Virus record (IMG/VR): IMGVR_UViG_3300013136_000033
Span: 1-29,348 of that record
Direction: 5' to 3' (one strand)
DNA length: 29,348 bases
From: a virus
Numbering within the stretch: position 1 is the first letter of the stretch; every line of letters begins with the position of its first letter. Under the pieces are notes generated by a model, which saw only the letters and a list, made by a program, of their open reading frames with translations, made no database searches and was not told the DNA's origin. This document shows positions 13,238 to 21,060 of the stretch, in pieces. The position numbers were made by a program, and so were the translations under genes.

Positions 13238-13423
13238 TTAACAACTGTTTTTATATTCTTTATATAATTTATCTATTTTATAATCACAATAACTACGAAT
13301 GTTCTCTTTAAATATTTCTGAAATTTTAGGATCTTTTTCTTGATTTTCCAGAAACTTTGCTAGAGAAACCATTCGTTCTAGAAAACAACTAAGTTTTATC
13401 TTTGTTATTTTGTAATGTGGCAT
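13238..13423 (-). CDS. hypothetical small protein
   Basis: Up to 61 residues, unrecognised: Lys, Tyr and Ile-rich and mostly helical, for example MVSLAKFLENQEKDPKIS. ATG 13423 overlaps the upstream gene by 35 bp; an internal ATG at 13372 would remove the overlap and give 44 residues. No ribosome site separates the two. It is the last protein gene before the tRNA cluster. Confidence 0.4.
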   Translation of the reverse strand: MPHYKITKIKLSCFLERMVSLAKFLENQEKDPKISEIFKENIRSYCDYKIDKLYKEYKNSC

Positions 13424-13649
13424 TTTCTAGATAAATAGCTGGAATTTCAGAACCTGATAGGTAAGAATCTATGCTTTCTTCTGAAATCTCTACAAATCTA
13501 TTTTTTATACCACAATTAAAACAATATCTTAAATTGCGTTTAGAAAACTCATTATTTTCTTTATTTTCCAATTGAATAACTTCCTCTTTACTGATTATAT
13601 AATGAACTGTATTACAGTTTTGACACAGTGCATATCTAGCATTTTCCAT
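13389..13649 (-). CDS. hypothetical zinc-ribbon protein
   Basis: An 86-residue protein with CQNC (residues 9-12) and CFNC (about 43-46), the two knuckles of a likely single zinc ribbon, with a hydrophobic/acidic spacer. The C-terminal half is acidic. It starts 3 bases after the stop of the upstream gene. The layout resembles the zinc-ribbon proteins at 996-1256 and 542-991, though sequences differ. Function unknown. Confidence 0.55.
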   Translation of the reverse strand: MENARYALCQNCNTVHYIISKEEVIQLENKENNEFSKRNLRYCFNCGIKNRFVEISEESIDSYLSGSEIPAIYLENATLQNNKDKT

Positions 13650-13651
13650 AT

Positions 13652-13948
13652 TTATTTTTTAGCTGATTTTTCTTCTTTTACATTAGTTTCAGGTTTTTCG
13701 TTTGAAGCAACAGGTGTTGTTTCTTTCTTTTCTTCCTTAACTTTAAGAGTTTTTTTAGTCGCATCTTCTGTCTTGCTTTCTACTTTTGGTTTTGGTAAGT
13801 AGTCTTCTTTTGGATCAGTCAAGACAAAGAATTGAAGCTTATCAGCGACAGCTAGAATTTCTACTTTAGCTACTGGTACTCCTGTTCTATTAAAACTACC
13901 AACAGCTTGATTTAGTTTTCTGATGTCATCGTATTGATATAGTTTCAT
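13652..13948 (-). CDS. hypothetical protein with charged tail
   Basis: A 98-residue protein. Residues 1-50 look folded (KLYQYDDIRKLNQAVGSF, then VAKVEILAVADKLQFFVLTD), a small alpha/beta unit. Residues 50-98 are almost all Lys, Glu, Thr, Pro and Val and must be disordered. The start overlaps the membrane-protein gene by 4 bp. A GGGAGGTG ribosome site lies 12 bases upstream, slightly far. I do not recognise the family. Confidence 0.55.
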   Translation of the reverse strand: MKLYQYDDIRKLNQAVGSFNRTGVPVAKVEILAVADKLQFFVLTDPKEDYLPKPKVESKTEDATKKTLKVKEEKKETTPVASNEKPETNVKEEKSAKK

Positions 13949-14298
13949 GGTCTAATTATGCACCTCCCTTCGATATTGCATGGATGTTTTAAATAATAGA
14001 CTAACAAATAGAATAATAATATATTGATTAATACAAATGCAAGACCAAATAGACTTACAACAATATCAAAGTGTTTTTTATCAGCAAAAAAAGAAGCAAG
14101 TCTATTAAGTTTTTTTTCAGAGAGCCACATTGTAAATCTCTTATGTATTATATCGTCAAACGCATCAGTACAATGTTTTAATGTAAGTTTTTTCCAAAAG
14201 CATTTTATAGCTTCTAGTAGAAAGACTCTTTGATTAGGTAGAAATAAAGCCAAAATTGCAAAGTAGAAAATTAAAGCTAAGCATGTTAAACAAAACAT
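13945..14298 (-). CDS. two-helix membrane protein
   Basis: A 117-residue protein with two hydrophobic helices, about 2-25 (MFCLTCLALIFYFAILALFL) and about 77-100 (DIVVSLFGLAFVLINILLFY), separated by a basic, amphipathic loop of about 50 residues. It should sit in the host inner membrane with the long loop on one side. The Cys-containing end (HPCNIEGRC) is odd. Its role is unknown: a holin would be smaller and elsewhere, so an early membrane effector is a guess. Confidence 0.55.
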   Translation of the reverse strand: MFCLTCLALIFYFAILALFLPNQRVFLLEAIKCFWKKLTLKHCTDAFDDIIHKRFTMWLSEKKLNRLASFFADKKHFDIVVSLFGLAFVLINILLFYLLVYYLKHPCNIEGRCIIRP

Positions 14299-14316
14299 AT
14301 ATTTGATTATAACAGA

Positions 14317-14553
14317 TTACTTAAAAATATCTTCAGAAACTATTGGTTCAGGTAATTCAGGAATTAATGATCCTTCTTTAAGTTCTGGATATTCTTCGCT
14401 TTGAATAACAACATCAAAGTTATTAGTAAGCATATTATAATTTACTCTTATTACTTCTGCATCTTTGGGAATGCTATTCTTCATAGCTCTTTTACAAAGT
14501 TCAGCTATTATTTGAGCTGGAACCTTTAAGTATTTTACTTTAAGACTTTTCAT
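14317..14553 (-). CDS. hypothetical protein
   Basis: A 78-residue protein with a probable alpha/beta arrangement: KVKYLKVPAQIIAELCKRAM (strand plus helix), KDAEVIRVNYNMLTNNFDVVIQSE (two strands), then an acidic Pro-rich tail. Not recognised. It overlaps the upstream coiled-coil gene by 4 bp, so the two are likely co-translated downstream of metK. Confidence 0.5.
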   Translation of the reverse strand: MKSLKVKYLKVPAQIIAELCKRAMKNSIPKDAEVIRVNYNMLTNNFDVVIQSEEYPELKEGSLIPELPEPIVSEDIFK

Positions 14554-14765
14554 TTTGGTAATGAATAATAACCATTAAAAGCTGATTTACAAACTTTAAC
14601 TCTATTTGCAATTTTCTTTTCTTGTTTTTCTATCTTCTTTTTTAATTCTTCAACTCTTTCTTTTGTTGGTGGTCTATTTAATAACTCTCTTTTTAATTGA
14701 TCTCTATAAAAATGTAAAATTTCATAATCTCTATCTCTCATAATTCTTACTCTAGTTGTTTTCAT
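14550..14765 (-). CDS. hypothetical coiled-coil protein
   Basis: 71 residues from ATG 14765, which forms an ATGA overlap with the metK stop; the frame also extends four codons further upstream (MGKN), which is less likely. The body is one long basic coiled coil (DYEILHFYRDQLKRELL, then KERVEELKKKIEKQEKK). The C-terminus NGYYSLPK is short. Not recognised. Confidence 0.55.
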   Translation of the reverse strand: MKTTRVRIMRDRDYEILHFYRDQLKRELLNRPPTKERVEELKKKIEKQEKKIANRVKVCKSAFNGYYSLPK

Positions 14766-15739
14766 ATTTTTTCCCAAGGATACTCTTTATTTCCAAAATG
14801 ACCTTCTCTTGCTGTTTGTAAATATATTGGTCTTCTTAAATCAAATTTTTCAATAATAGCTTCGGGTCGACAATCATATCTAAAGTCTAATTCATGTTTT
14901 ACTTCTCCATTAATAATTGCAGTAGTCATAATAGGTTCTGTCTTACCTATAACATATCCAATTTTAACTAAAACTTCTTTTGCTCCATAAGTCTTCATTA
15001 ATTTAAGAGCAATCCAACGAGCCATATAAGCACCTGATCTATCAACTTTAGTTGGATCTTTTCCTGAGAAAGCACCACCACCAATAGGAACTCTTGGACC
15101 ATATTGATCTACTACTATTTTTCTACCTGTTACTCCACTATCAGCATCAAAACCACCATTATTAAATGATCCTGTATTATTACAATAAGCATTAAAGTCT
15201 GTTTTATGTTTAAAGAAGGTTCTTAAGTATAATTCTAAACTATCTTTTGTTTCATGTTGAATAGAAAGAACAACCTCTGTTATTTTTCCATCTTTAATAG
15301 TAACTTGACTTTTACCATCTCTTGCTTCAAAAGGATTAGAGCTCCAAGATTTAAGTAACTCTTTAGCAAGATATAATTCTTGAGGTATTTTCATTTCATT
15401 TTCATCACAAGCGTAACCTATTACAATTCCTTGATCTCCAGCGCCACCTTTATTTACTCCTTGCGATATTTCAGGACATTGAGTAATAATATTACTTAAA
15501 ACTCCAATATCTTTTTTAGTTAAAGAAAAATAAGTATCTCTTGCTACTTGTGCAAAATCTACCCTTCCTTTTGTAGTTACTTCTCCTATAAGAATAAGAG
15601 AATTATGTCCTCCTAAAGTCTCTACTGCCACTCTTGAAAAAGGATCTTGTTTAAGACATTCATCAAGAACTGCATCAGAAATTTGATCGCAGATTTTGTC
15701 AGGATGTAAAAAAGTAACTGATTCAGCTGTGTGTGTCAT
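14762..15739 (-). CDS. metK: S-adenosylmethionine synthetase
   Basis: Makes SAM from methionine and ATP. The 325-residue protein is shorter than the usual 380-400. Motifs: AESVTFLHPDKICDQISDAV (residues 5-24; the usual GHPDK has Leu for Gly), GAGDQGIVIGYA (99-110), DADSGVTGRKIVVDQYG (198-214), GGGAFSGKDPTKVDRS (220-235), and the C-terminal EGHFGNKEYPWEK. All ATP, methionine and phosphate-loop motifs are present; loss is in peripheral loops. It may feed the SAM-using QueE and the adenine methyltransferase of this phage, or raise SAM against host defences. It overlaps the upstream gene by 17 bp. Confidence 0.92.
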   Translation of the reverse strand: MTHTAESVTFLHPDKICDQISDAVLDECLKQDPFSRVAVETLGGHNSLILIGEVTTKGRVDFAQVARDTYFSLTKKDIGVLSNIITQCPEISQGVNKGGAGDQGIVIGYACDENEMKIPQELYLAKELLKSWSSNPFEARDGKSQVTIKDGKITEVVLSIQHETKDSLELYLRTFFKHKTDFNAYCNNTGSFNNGGFDADSGVTGRKIVVDQYGPRVPIGGGAFSGKDPTKVDRSGAYMARWIALKLMKTYGAKEVLVKIGYVIGKTEPIMTTAIINGEVKHELDFRYDCRPEAIIEKFDLRRPIYLQTAREGHFGNKEYPWEKI

Positions 15740-16106
15740 AGTTATCTTTATAATTTTTAATATATTTCTTAATTCTTTGTCTTTCTCTTTTTATATCTAA
15801 AACTAAAGATTGTGCCAATCCATTTTTCCAAACATTTATTGATCTTTTAGGAATATCAGATAAAAATATTTTCCATTGATCTTTATATCCTAATTTATCT
15901 ATTCTGTTTTCTGCAACTTTACTTATTTCTATTTTTTCAATTTTTGCTCCTTGAGTTAAATAAAAAGCAGCTTCATAAGTACAATCAGTAAAATAATCAA
16001 CTTTAATATATCTATTGCTTGGAGTTTTTGAAGTTACAGCTCCAGGAATATCTTTATTAAGGTATGATGCAATTTTATTTAAAAATACTGCAATTTTATG
16101 TTTCAT
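15723..16106 (-). CDS. hypothetical protein
   Basis: A 127-residue basic protein, unrecognised. Possible order: an N-terminal helix (KIAVFLNKIASYLNKD), a strand-rich centre (RYIKVDYFTDCTYEAAFYL, KIEKIEISKVAENRID), and a basic C-terminal helix (DIKRERQRIKKYIKNYKDN). It overlaps genes on both sides (4 and 17 bp). No catalytic motif seen. Confidence 0.5.
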   Translation of the reverse strand: MKHKIAVFLNKIASYLNKDIPGAVTSKTPSNRYIKVDYFTDCTYEAAFYLTQGAKIEKIEISKVAENRIDKLGYKDQWKIFLSDIPKRSINVWKNGLAQSLVLDIKRERQRIKKYIKNYKDNYDTHS

Positions 16107-16399
16107 TTTTCTTTAAAAAAAGAACGAAAATCGTTTTTATCAAGAACAACGATTTCTGTTCCATCTGATAATTCTATTGATAAACAAGGTAGCTTTCTAC
16201 ATTTTAAGGCTTCTTGATAAATCTTATTCCAAATATCTTCTGTTATTGTAAAGCCTTTATGTTTTGTTGTCTTACAATCAATTAAAAATTGACCAATATC
16301 AACATCCCCAGGTGCAAAAAATAATCCTCCACTTCTAGGTCTTAATTTACCTCTGAAAAGAGTTTTATCTTTAAACTCCTTTTTCTGCCACTGTTTCAT
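16103..16399 (-). CDS. PD-(D/E)XK-like nuclease
   Basis: A 98-residue protein with RGKLRPRSGGLFFAPGDVDI (residues 16-35), FLIDCKTT (38-45) and KLPCLSIELSDG (about 69-80). The D34...D41-x-K43 array with a preceding Ser-Gly-Gly-rich loop is the small PD-(D/E)XK core seen in phage resolvases and endonucleases. It likely cuts DNA or DNA junctions; substrate unknown. It lies between a membrane-protein gene and a hypothetical gene with overlaps on both sides. Confidence 0.6.
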   Translation of the reverse strand: MKQWQKKEFKDKTLFRGKLRPRSGGLFFAPGDVDIGQFLIDCKTTKHKGFTITEDIWNKIYQEALKCRKLPCLSIELSDGTEIVVLDKNDFRSFFKEK

Positions 16400-16622
16400 T
16401 TTTTATTTTCTTACTGAAAAAATATTTAACTCCTATAATCCCTATTACGAGTACAACTAGTACCCAAAATAACCATCCTAAAGAATTTCCTTTAGGTTGT
16501 GGTGTAGGAGTTGGTTCAGTAAATTGAATAATAGATGAATGAGTGCTTATCTCTTCACCATTAATATCACCTATTGGAATAGGTGTTTCTATGAAATTTC
16601 CATTTCCATCAGCAATTAACAT
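16371..16622 (-). CDS. single-span membrane protein
   Basis: 83 residues from ATG 16622. An upstream in-frame ATG at 16631 abuts the GGAG ribosome site directly, so the second ATG, 9 bases from it, is preferred. An N-terminal polar domain of about 45 residues ends in a Pro-Thr-rich linker (TEPTPTPQPKGN), followed by one membrane helix (GWLFWVLVVLVIGIIGVKYF) and a basic tail. Topology is probably polar domain outside, basic tail in the cytoplasm. Function unknown. Confidence 0.6.
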   Translation of the reverse strand: MLIADGNGNFIETPIPIGDINGEEISTHSSIIQFTEPTPTPQPKGNSLGWLFWVLVVLVIGIIGVKYFFSKKIKNETVAEKGV

Positions 16623-16674
16623 ATTATTCATCTCCTTTTATTAAATATTAGAATTTATAATAAAACCTAAATAA

Positions 16675-16929
16675 TTATTCTTTCCACCATGCAATAATAA
16701 CCAATAACCAAAATAAAATATCAACATAAGACATAATAGCAAGGTTTATAAATAACATAAAAATACCAAGCATAACCATATAAAAATTGACCTTCTTATT
16801 TTCTTTTAGACTCATATAAGATAAGTCAAAAAAGACTACGAATGGTAAAAGTTGTAGAGCTGTAATTCCACCAATTAATGCGAAAACTATTAATATTAAT
16901 GCAGATCCTGTAAGTGCTTTTTTAAACAT
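16675..16929 (-). CDS. multi-span membrane protein
   Basis: An 84-residue, very hydrophobic protein with probably three membrane helices: about 8-35, 48-65 and 66-81, with a short basic loop (SLKENKKVN) near residue 42. It ends in WWKE. Size and helix number would suit a holin-like or other small pore protein, but no lysis gene is near and I do not recognise it. Confidence 0.5.
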   Translation of the reverse strand: MFKKALTGSALILIVFALIGGITALQLLPFVVFFDLSYMSLKENKKVNFYMVMLGIFMLFINLAIMSYVDILFWLLVIIAWWKE

Positions 16930-16982
16930 AATATTTTATTCTTTAATTAATAATTATAATAATATATTAATATCAAATTATT

Positions 16983-17423
16983 TTAAAAAGGAATGTCTGA
17001 GGGTTCGATATTTTCTTTTAAATCTTCTTTCTTTAGTTCTTCAACTTTTTTATCGGGTTCGGGTGTATCTTCAGATTGTTGTATTCTTTTTTTATTATCT
17101 AAAACTATAACTTCATTTGCAACTATTTCAGTAATATAATGATCTACTCCTGCTTTATCTTTCCATGTTCTATTTACTATTCTACCTTCTACAAAAACCT
17201 TACTTCCCTTCATAGTAAATTGAGGAATAATTTCTGCTAATTTACTCCATGCAACTATTCGATGAAACATTGTTTCAGATTTTTCTTGTCCTTGAGAATC
17301 TTTCCATTCTCTATTAGTCGCAACTGAAAATTGACAAACAGCACTCCCATTAGGAGTATATTTTAGTTCAGCATCTCTTGTAAGATTTCCAATCAAGAGT
17401 ACTTTATTTAGTGATCTTGCCAT
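16983..17423 (-). CDS. ssb: single-stranded DNA-binding protein
   Basis: A 146-residue bacterial-type SSB: an OB-fold starting MARSLNKVLLIGNLTRDAEL, then CQFSVATNREWKD, TMFHRIVAWSKLAEI, GSKVFVEGRIVNRTWKDKAG and YITEIVANEVIVLDN (to about 108). The flexible acidic tail ends in SDIPF, the conserved tip that recruits recombination and replication partners. It binds exposed single strands at the phage fork. The gene overlaps a small ORF upstream by 20 bp. Confidence 0.93.
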   Translation of the reverse strand: MARSLNKVLLIGNLTRDAELKYTPNGSAVCQFSVATNREWKDSQGQEKSETMFHRIVAWSKLAEIIPQFTMKGSKVFVEGRIVNRTWKDKAGVDHYITEIVANEVIVLDNKKRIQQSEDTPEPDKKVEELKKEDLKENIEPSDIPF

Positions 17424-17556
17424 ATGATTTGTGTATAATTTTTAACTCTTTCTCCCATCGTTCAATATCTTTTTTTGCTTGTCTACCAAACGTGGGGTGG
17501 TTTAAATACGCTTTTGTAGCGTGAATTTTTAATTTTAACCACAGAGATCTTGGCAT
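17404..17556 (-). CDS. small basic hypothetical protein
   Basis: A 50-residue frame from ATG 17556: MPRSLWLKLKIHATKAYLN, then HPTFGRQAKKDIERWEKELK and a short tail. It fills the 216-base gap between the nuclease-like gene and ssb and overlaps the ssb start by 20 bp, as other pairs here do. Composition is like a real helical basic protein. The ribosome site is weak (GAGAAAG). The remaining 83 bases up to 17639 show nothing that I can support. Confidence 0.45.
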   Translation of the reverse strand: MPRSLWLKLKIHATKAYLNHPTFGRQAKKDIERWEKELKIIHKSYGKITK

Positions 17557-17639
17557 TCTTTCTCATAGCTCTTTACTTATAGAAGCTAGAAGAAAACCAA
17601 ATTCCATATAGTTAAGCTTTATAGAAAATTCTTTTAGAT

Positions 17640-18146
17640 TCATATATGAAAAATTATTGTTTCACTTATATCTTTTATAAATTCTTTTAATGGAATTGCA
17701 TAAGAAAATGTTGTATACATATCATTTTCTGCTCTTATTTCCTTATAATTCTTCTTAATCTTATCTGCGTTTTTCATAACATATAACCATAAAAGGTGCA
17801 TAGGAATTAACAATATTCTATTTATTGGCTCATAGAAATAAACAATATAATCACATTGATCTTTAAAAGTCCATCCAGGTTTCTTATTTTTTTCATCTGA
17901 ATAAATTTCTATTAAAAAATCATAATATGCACTCCTTCTTATTTTTTCATCAATGCTGATATTGCTCCCATCTTGAAAGTGTAAAATGACATCTATCCCC
18001 TTTTTTTGTCTTAAAATATCATAAACTCTTTCAATCTTAATAAGTTTTCTTTTATTAAATATAGATTGATAAAATTTATCTAATTTCTCAATTATTTTTT
18101 TATCTAAAGAATAACTATTATCTTTCTTAAAATCATTAATTTTCAT
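17640..18146 (-). CDS. nuclease-like protein beside methyltransferase
   Basis: A 168-residue protein. The segment KGIDVILHFQDGSNISIDEK (residues 49-68), with D52 and the E67-K68 pair on successive strands, resembles the D...ExK core of the PD-(D/E)XK nuclease superfamily; a hydrophobic segment with DYIVYFYEPINRILLIP follows. The start overlaps the ParB-methyltransferase gene by 4 bp. A restriction-like or nicking activity linked to the methylase is possible, but equally it may be an inactive relative. Fold call tentative. Confidence 0.45.
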   Translation of the reverse strand: MKINDFKKDNSYSLDKKIIEKLDKFYQSIFNKRKLIKIERVYDILRQKKGIDVILHFQDGSNISIDEKIRRSAYYDFLIEIYSDEKNKKPGWTFKDQCDYIVYFYEPINRILLIPMHLLWLYVMKNADKIKKNYKEIRAENDMYTTFSYAIPLKEFIKDISETIIFHI

Positions 18147-19216
18147 AATTGATTACCAAAAACAGTCCATTTATCATTATATTTCTGTCTAGCAAATAAT
18201 TCTAAATATTTACCATTTGGAAAATATTTTTCTATAAGAGAATAAAAATAGTTTGGTTTTTTACTATGACTTGTTCTTTTTTCTTTATAAACAGAGGATG
18301 CTCTAATATTGGGATCTGGGACTGAAACTTGTCCTTTAGTTGCGACTAATAATAATTCATGCTGTCCTCTAAACCAATAACCCATACCTATTATTTCTTT
18401 ATCCCATATCATATGTGTTTTATATTCAAATCCCCATGCTTTGATTACTTCTAATGCCTCTCTTAATTTTGGTGCTGTTGCCCATAAAAAAATAACACAA
18501 TTTTCATTTAGCAGGTTTGTAATAGGCATATTTTTTATTTCCTCTAATTTCATAGTTGGATATTTATTTTCAATTTCTCTATTTTCTGTCTCTGTAAAGT
18601 CATATTTCCAAGGTGGATCGGCATAAATAACATCATATTTCCCCTCTGGCAATATTGGAATTGGTAAATTTTTATGTTCTTTTTTTATTAATTCTCTTTT
18701 TACCTCTGGTATTGTTTTTTTCCCTTGTTTTACTTCCTCGTATAAATCAGGGGATTCCTCTTTTAATTTCTCAACTTGTCTTATATATTCTTTATTTGCC
18801 CCTACAAGTTTTGCTGCTATTTGTTTAGCTTCGCCTTTTTCTCGTTCCGCAATTTTTTGTGGAACGAGAGTTTTATCGCCTTGTTTTAAATTAGATAGTT
18901 GTCTTTCTTTAGCTTCTTTTTCTAAGTTGGGTAATACGTCTAATGCTATACAAGCTAATTGAGAGGAATTTAAGTGTCGTCTTTTTATATTAAGAGAAAG
19001 AACATAACTTACAGGGCTATCCCCTTGATAATTTTCATATTTAGGTTCAATATTTAACTCTTTACAGGCTTTATAACGATTTCTACCGTCTAATATCTTA
19101 TACTCATAAAGCATAATAGGGTTAAATAATCCATTGGTTTGAATATCAAGTTTCAATGCTTTATATTCGTCGTCAGACATATTGGGAATGATATTGGCCA
19201 ATTCATGTGTTTCCAT
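18143..19216 (-). CDS. ParB-domain / MT-A70 adenine DNA methyltransferase fusion
   Basis: A 357-residue fusion. Residues about 1-80 form a ParB-N domain (IQTNGLFNPIMLYEYKILDG, then RNRYKAC). Residues 85-180 are helical with a KorB-like helix-turn-helix (AKQIAAKLVGANKEYIRQVE). Residues about 190-357 are an MT-A70-type N6-adenine methyltransferase with YDVIYADPPWKYDF (catalytic DPPW 200-203), VIFLWATAPKL, THMIWDKEIIGMGYW and the SAM-binding KYLELFARQ near the end. Such phage enzymes methylate DNA to evade restriction or mark replication. The ParB part likely supplies DNA targeting. SAM may come from the phage MetK. Confidence 0.88.
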   Translation of the reverse strand: METHELANIIPNMSDDEYKALKLDIQTNGLFNPIMLYEYKILDGRNRYKACKELNIEPKYENYQGDSPVSYVLSLNIKRRHLNSSQLACIALDVLPNLEKEAKERQLSNLKQGDKTLVPQKIAEREKGEAKQIAAKLVGANKEYIRQVEKLKEESPDLYEEVKQGKKTIPEVKRELIKKEHKNLPIPILPEGKYDVIYADPPWKYDFTETENREIENKYPTMKLEEIKNMPITNLLNENCVIFLWATAPKLREALEVIKAWGFEYKTHMIWDKEIIGMGYWFRGQHELLLVATKGQVSVPDPNIRASSVYKEKRTSHSKKPNYFYSLIEKYFPNGKYLELFARQKYNDKWTVFGNQL

Positions 19217-19217
19217 A

Positions 19218-20192
19218 TTATTTTGAGTTTAATTTTATTAACTTTTCTTTGAATTCTTTATTATTTCTGATTTCATTTTCTAGCTCCTCTCTACCCTTAA
19301 AAGATTGTCCTAAAATATCATATATTGGGCCACGTCTAATGATTTTACCTTGTATAAGTAACATCGATACTAATTCATCAGCATCGTCAAATACTACTTG
19401 TTTATCTTTACTTTCTAAGTCAGGATGATAAAAGATAAAATAACCATCTCTGAAAGGTGGGCTTACCTTAGATTTAGTTACTTTAAACTTCACATGTTGT
19501 CCTATTATCTTCTTATTCTCCTCCATTAACTCCCCACGTCTTACATCTACTCTTAAAGAAGCATAGAAACCTAAAGCACGACCACCTGTGGTAGTTTCAG
19601 GATTACCATAGGCTGTAGGCTTTTCTCTAATCTGATTAATAAATAGTATTAATGTTTTATTTTTAGAGGCTTTACCTGTGATTTTACGAAGTGCACGACT
19701 CATAAGACGAGCATGAAGTCCCATTGTCTGTTTTTCCATTTCATTCTCCTCCTCATAAAGAGGAACGAGACTTGCCACCGAATCAACAACTATTAAAGCT
19801 ATTTCTGTTTCAAGTAGTTTGTTAATAATATTAAATACTTCTTCACCTGAAGATATTTGAGAAATAATTAAATCTTTAGTATTAACTCCTATTACTTCTG
19901 CGAAAGCAGGATCAAAAGCATTTTCAGAATCTAGATAAGCTACTTGCTTACCTAGTTTTTGAAATTCTACTATTGTTCTTAGAGCAATTAGACTTTTCCC
20001 GCTTGAAAATGGACCATATAACTCTACAGTACGTCCTAAAGGAAATCCACCACCAGTTGCCCAATCTAAGTAAGGACTACCAGTAGATACTCTCTCTGTT
20101 TCAATAGTAGGCATATCTTTTAATCTACCTATAGTATTTGCTCCGTACGTTTTATTTAGTTCGTTAATAGTTTTCTCAATTTTGTCTGTCAT
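19218..20192 (-). CDS. recA: RecA recombinase
   Basis: From ATG 20192, 324 residues; the frame extends eight codons upstream. Bacterial RecA features: TGSPYLDWATGGGFPLGR, Walker A GPFSSGKS, IALIVVDSVASLVP (Walker B), the L1 region MGLHARLMSRALRKIT, and L2 INQIREKPTAYGNPETTTGG followed by RALGFYASLRVDVRR. It forms filaments on single-stranded DNA for strand exchange in phage recombination and repair. The C-terminal domain is short and ends with a basic segment. The start overlaps the upstream small gene by 17 bp. Confidence 0.95.
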   Translation of the reverse strand: MTDKIEKTINELNKTYGANTIGRLKDMPTIETERVSTGSPYLDWATGGGFPLGRTVELYGPFSSGKSLIALRTIVEFQKLGKQVAYLDSENAFDPAFAEVIGVNTKDLIISQISSGEEVFNIINKLLETEIALIVVDSVASLVPLYEEENEMEKQTMGLHARLMSRALRKITGKASKNKTLILFINQIREKPTAYGNPETTTGGRALGFYASLRVDVRRGELMEENKKIIGQHVKFKVTKSKVSPPFRDGYFIFYHPDLESKDKQVVFDDADELVSMLLIQGKIIRRGPIYDILGQSFKGREELENEIRNNKEFKEKLIKLNSK

Positions 20193-20430
20193 AAGTTTCA
20201 GGTGAATGGCTCGCATACATTCTTGCTTTTAACTCTTGGTCTGCTGAAATCTTTTTCTGAAGCATTTCCTGTTTAAAGAAGTCATCTACAAGTTTTTCTC
20301 TTTCTTTAAAGTCTTCAAATACAAATTCTGCTCGTCTTTTATTTGCCCAATCTACTGAAAGAAGTTTTTTCTCGTTCATAATGAGCCACGAAGCTATGTG
20401 GAAGTTTGTCGTTTTATATTGTTCTTTCAT
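20176..20430 (-). CDS. DUF5659-like small protein
   Basis: An 84-residue protein with the pattern YKTTNFHIASWLIMNEKKLL, then RRAEFVFEDFKEREKLVDDF, then SADQELKARMYAS. This resembles the short DUF5659 family found next to phage replication and recombination genes (a strand-helix start, F-x-F strand, then helix). Function is unknown. It is translationally linked to recA by a 17-bp overlap. Family recalled from memory. Confidence 0.55.
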   Translation of the reverse strand: MKEQYKTTNFHIASWLIMNEKKLLSVDWANKRRAEFVFEDFKEREKLVDDFFKQEMLQKKISADQELKARMYASHSPETYDRQN

Positions 20431-20463
20431 ATTTTCTTTATTTTCAATTGCTAATAAATTGTA

Positions 20464-20868
20464 CTAAATTTGTAATGATTTTACAACTGTTTTTTGTCTT
20501 CTTACTTTATGTGCTTTATCTAAAGATTTTAACAATCTTTTTCTAGTTTGTATACTCCTTTTATATTTTTGAACTATATTAGATCCTTTTTTAAGATATT
20601 GTCCCTTTTTTAAATATATTTCTGCTCCACGATCTTTAATTGCTCTACGTAATTTAATTTTCATTTCTTGACATATTAATGATTTTGTTACATCTAATCC
20701 TAATAATTGCTTATATTGTCTTGTTGTTATTTTATGATGTTTTGTTATATGTCTTGCTAAACTTCTACACCATTTACCACATGCTGTTCTAGATCCATCT
20801 TTTCCTATTATAGGAAATTCACAAAGTAAAGCATCTGCTAGAGGATCATATTCAATTTTCCCAAACAT
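20464..20868 (-). CDS. Ros/MucR-like zinc-finger protein
   Basis: A 134-residue basic protein. Residues about 15-65 match the Ros/MucR zinc-finger arrangement: LLCEFPIIGKDGSRTACGKW, CRSLARHITKHHKITTRQY, then KQLLGL. Probable zinc ligands lie among C30, C34, H40 and H44/H45. The C-terminal 60 residues are very basic. In bacteria and phages such proteins bind AT-rich DNA and regulate transcription. A perfect 20-base (10+10) palindrome near a TATAAT box lies about 220 bases upstream and may be a regulatory target, which is inference. Confidence 0.6.
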   Translation of the reverse strand: MFGKIEYDPLADALLCEFPIIGKDGSRTACGKWCRSLARHITKHHKITTRQYKQLLGLDVTKSLICQEMKIKLRRAIKDRGAEIYLKKGQYLKKGSNIVQKYKRSIQTRKRLLKSLDKAHKVRRQKTVVKSLQI

Positions 20869-20907
20869 ATTTTTATTTAATTTTCAAAATCGTCATTATT
20901 GACTATT

Positions 20908-21054
20908 TTATGTTCTCCAAAATGGTAATTTATGGTGTTTCTGCCAATAATTTGATATCCAAATAATCTCTCTTTCTACTCCTATTGTCTTCCATAATAT
21001 TTCTTGGACTAACCCTGCTACTGCTTTTTTAAGCTTTTGCATAAAGTTAAGCAT
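20908..21054 (-). CDS. small hypothetical protein
   Basis: A 48-residue frame from ATG 21054 in an otherwise empty 254-base gap: MLNFMQKLKKAVAGLVQEIL, then WKTIGVEREIIWISNYWQKH and a short end. The protein is Trp-rich, amphipathic and sensible in composition. A TATAAT box lies 7-12 bases before the ATG, leaving almost no leader, so translation might begin at the second ATG (residue 5). No strong ribosome site is present. Confidence 0.4.
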   Translation of the reverse strand: MLNFMQKLKKAVAGLVQEILWKTIGVEREIIWISNYWQKHHKLPFWRT

Positions 21055-21060
21055 AAATTT

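Noticed and set aside
13945-14298. lysis or superinfection-exclusion protein
   Set aside because: Two membrane helices alone do not support a specific function.
16675-16929. holin
   Set aside because: Hydrophobic and small, but no endolysin or other lysis gene is near and no family match is recognised.
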